From NCBI GenBank assembly GCA_934101225.1, contig CAKOQK010000004.1:1-64000 (forward strand): a stretch of 64,000 nucleotides of DNA, read 5' to 3'. Below are positions 62,872-64,000 of the stretch, in pieces (positions within the stretch are counted from its first letter, which is position 1; each line of letters opens with the position of its first letter). Origin of the DNA: an uncultured Bacilli bacterium. GTDB taxonomy: Bacteria; Bacillota_I; Bacilli_A; RF39; UBA660. The notes beneath the pieces are model-generated. The model had not been told where the DNA came from, searched no databases, and saw only the letters and a program-made list of their open reading frames with translations. A program made the position numbers and the translations under genes.

Positions 62872-63669
62872 ATGAAAAAAGTAATTAATAATTTAAAATA
62901 TGTATATAAAAAGTATTCTTTTTTACTTGAACAATTAGTTTTAAGAGATTTTAAAGTTAAATACAAAAGAAGTGTTCTTGGGGTAGTTTGGAGTTTATTA
63001 TACCCGATTTTAATGATGGCAGTAATGGCAATTGTTTTTTCAAATGTGTTTAAAATGTCAACTCCGGGTGTAAGTTATCTTGCATATTTGCTTATAGGAT
63101 TAACTTATTTTAATTACTTTACAGAAGCAAGTAATTTAGCTATGAGTAGTGTTGTTGGTAATTTTAGTTTAATTAATAAAGTTTATATTCCTAAATATAT
63201 ATTTCCACTTTCTAAATGTTTATTTGTTGGTATAAATTTTTTATTAACTTTAATTCCTTTATATGTTGTAATTATTGCAACTGGAACAGGACTTAATTGG
63301 TATCACTTATTATTACCTTTTTCTTTTATTTGTTTATTTTTGTTTACTGTCGGGATGGGATTTATACTTGCAACTATATCGGTTTTTTTAAGAGATATGT
63401 TTTATATATATGGTATTATAACTACAATTTGGACTTATCTAACTCCAATTATGTATGATATTAACACTATTGGAAATAGTACTTTGATATTTATCATGAA
63501 ATTTAATCCGATGTATCAATTTATAAATTTTGCTAGAACAATTATATTGTACAATAATTGTCCTACATTAGGACAATTTGCAGGATGTTTTGTTTCATCT
63601 ATAATTATATTTCTTTTAGGATGTTTATTATTTAAAAAGAATCAAGATAAATTTATTTATTATGTATAG
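62872..63669 (+). CDS. tagG: Polysaccharide/teichoic-acid ABC exporter permease, TagG-like (265 aa)
   Basis: ABC-2-type permease exporting a lipid-linked wall polymer. The N-terminal amphipathic part reads LEQLVLRDFKVKYKRSVLGVVWSLLYPILMM, the hallmark of the TagG/Wzm family. Six membrane helices are predicted. It is followed 13 bp later by the ATPase gene. Confidence 0.92.
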   Translation: MKKVINNLKYVYKKYSFLLEQLVLRDFKVKYKRSVLGVVWSLLYPILMMAVMAIVFSNVFKMSTPGVSYLAYLLIGLTYFNYFTEASNLAMSSVVGNFSLINKVYIPKYIFPLSKCLFVGINFLLTLIPLYVVIIATGTGLNWYHLLLPFSFICLFLFTVGMGFILATISVFLRDMFYIYGIITTIWTYLTPIMYDINTIGNSTLIFIMKFNPMYQFINFARTIILYNNCPTLGQFAGCFVSSIIIFLLGCLLFKKNQDKFIYYV

Positions 63670-63682
63670 GTGGTGAATTTTT

Positions 63683-64000
63683 ATGACTAAAAATAAAAGG
63701 AATGATAAATATAATTTGCATAAAGTTATTGATAAATCAGAAATAATGATTGATGTTTCAGATGTTTCTATGAGATTTAATTTGGGAATTGAAAAAGGTT
63801 TCTCGCTAAAACAATGGTTTGTTGATTTAGGAAAGAAAAAAGAAATTAAAAAAAACAATGAATTTTGGGCTTTAAAAGATATTAATTTTAAAATAAATAA
63901 AGGCGAAGTTATAGGTTTCATTGGCTCAAATGGTGCTGGTAAATCTACATTACTTAAGGTTGTTTCTGGGGTTATGAAACCAACTACTGGTGATGTAAAT
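63683..64000 (+). CDS. tagH: Polysaccharide/teichoic-acid ABC exporter ATPase, TagH-like (partial)
   Basis: Truncated by the window edge after 106 codons. Reads [14 protein letters not shown], then [34 protein letters not shown] and Walker [10 protein letters not shown], followed by [13 protein letters not shown], as in TagH/Wzt ATPases. AGGTGG precedes ATG 63683. The rest of the gene lies beyond 64000. Confidence 0.92.
   Translation, partial: MTKNKRNDKYNLHKVIDKSEIMIDVSDVSMRFNLGIEKGFSLKQWFVDLGKKKEIKKNNEFWALKDINFKINKGEVIGFIGSNGAGKSTLLKVVSGVMKPTTGDVN

Overview
The window comes from a very AT-rich, low-GC Gram-positive-type chromosome. TGG encodes Trp and TGA is a genuine stop (for example the ATGA overlaps near 2720, 11130 and 13043), so the code is standard and this is not a Mycoplasma. 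CIRCE/HrcA-type control of Hsp20, sigma-A-like promoters (TTGACA and TATAAT-like boxes 17 bp apart), Shine-Dalgarno sites and a Tag-type cell-wall polysaccharide cluster point to Bacilli or a related class. An uncultured gut lineage of the Erysipelotrichales/RF39 kind would fit, but the assignment is inference.

Host left arm (1-5176): three co-directional genes of unknown function, a CIRCE-controlled small heat-shock protein, a membrane-anchored protein, and a tRNA-Glu(CTC) gene. Prophage (5161-39550, about 34.4 kb): a complete-looking HK97-type siphovirus integrated into the 3' end of that tRNA. A 16-bp core (CCCATACAGGTCACCA) is repeated at both ends, and clustered ATGGTAATTTT motifs beside each end look like integrase arm sites. 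The layout runs integrase, CI/Cro switch, DnaD-like replication protein, a second tyrosine recombinase, a long run of small early genes assembled from shuffled sequence cassettes (12.7-16.6 kb), small membrane and lipoprotein genes, a PcfK (AcrIIA9-family)/PcfJ pair, an ArpU-like late regulator, a late promoter with leader terminator, HNH, putative cos, terminase, portal, protease, capsid, connectors, tail tube, frameshifted tail chaperone, tape measure, tail tip and fibres, holin and M23 endolysin.

Host right arm (39551-64000): gltX, pcrA, ligA, a membrane protein with a degenerate GGDEF domain, a YihY/BrkB membrane protein, a divergent large HExxH membrane protein, a DUF4143-type AAA ATPase gene flanked by two near-identical 47-bp hairpin elements, a membrane thioredoxin-fold-like protein, a CtpA-type S41 protease, a pair of degenerate EcfA-like ABC proteins directly before truA, a second HExxH protein, and a wall-polysaccharide cluster (TagO/WecA-like, a polymerase-TagA fusion, GT2, TagG-like permease, partial TagH-like ATPase).

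The points most worth following up are the cassette-shuffled early region, the hairpin-flanked ATPase, the PcfK/PcfJ pair with an added N-terminal zinc knuckle, the degenerate ECF-type ATPase pair without EcfT, the Wzy-like/TagA fusion, a textbook -1 frameshift signal in the tail chaperone, and a 24-bp inverted repeat placed upstream of both integrase and a putative excisionase. All assignments were made by eye; no database search was run.
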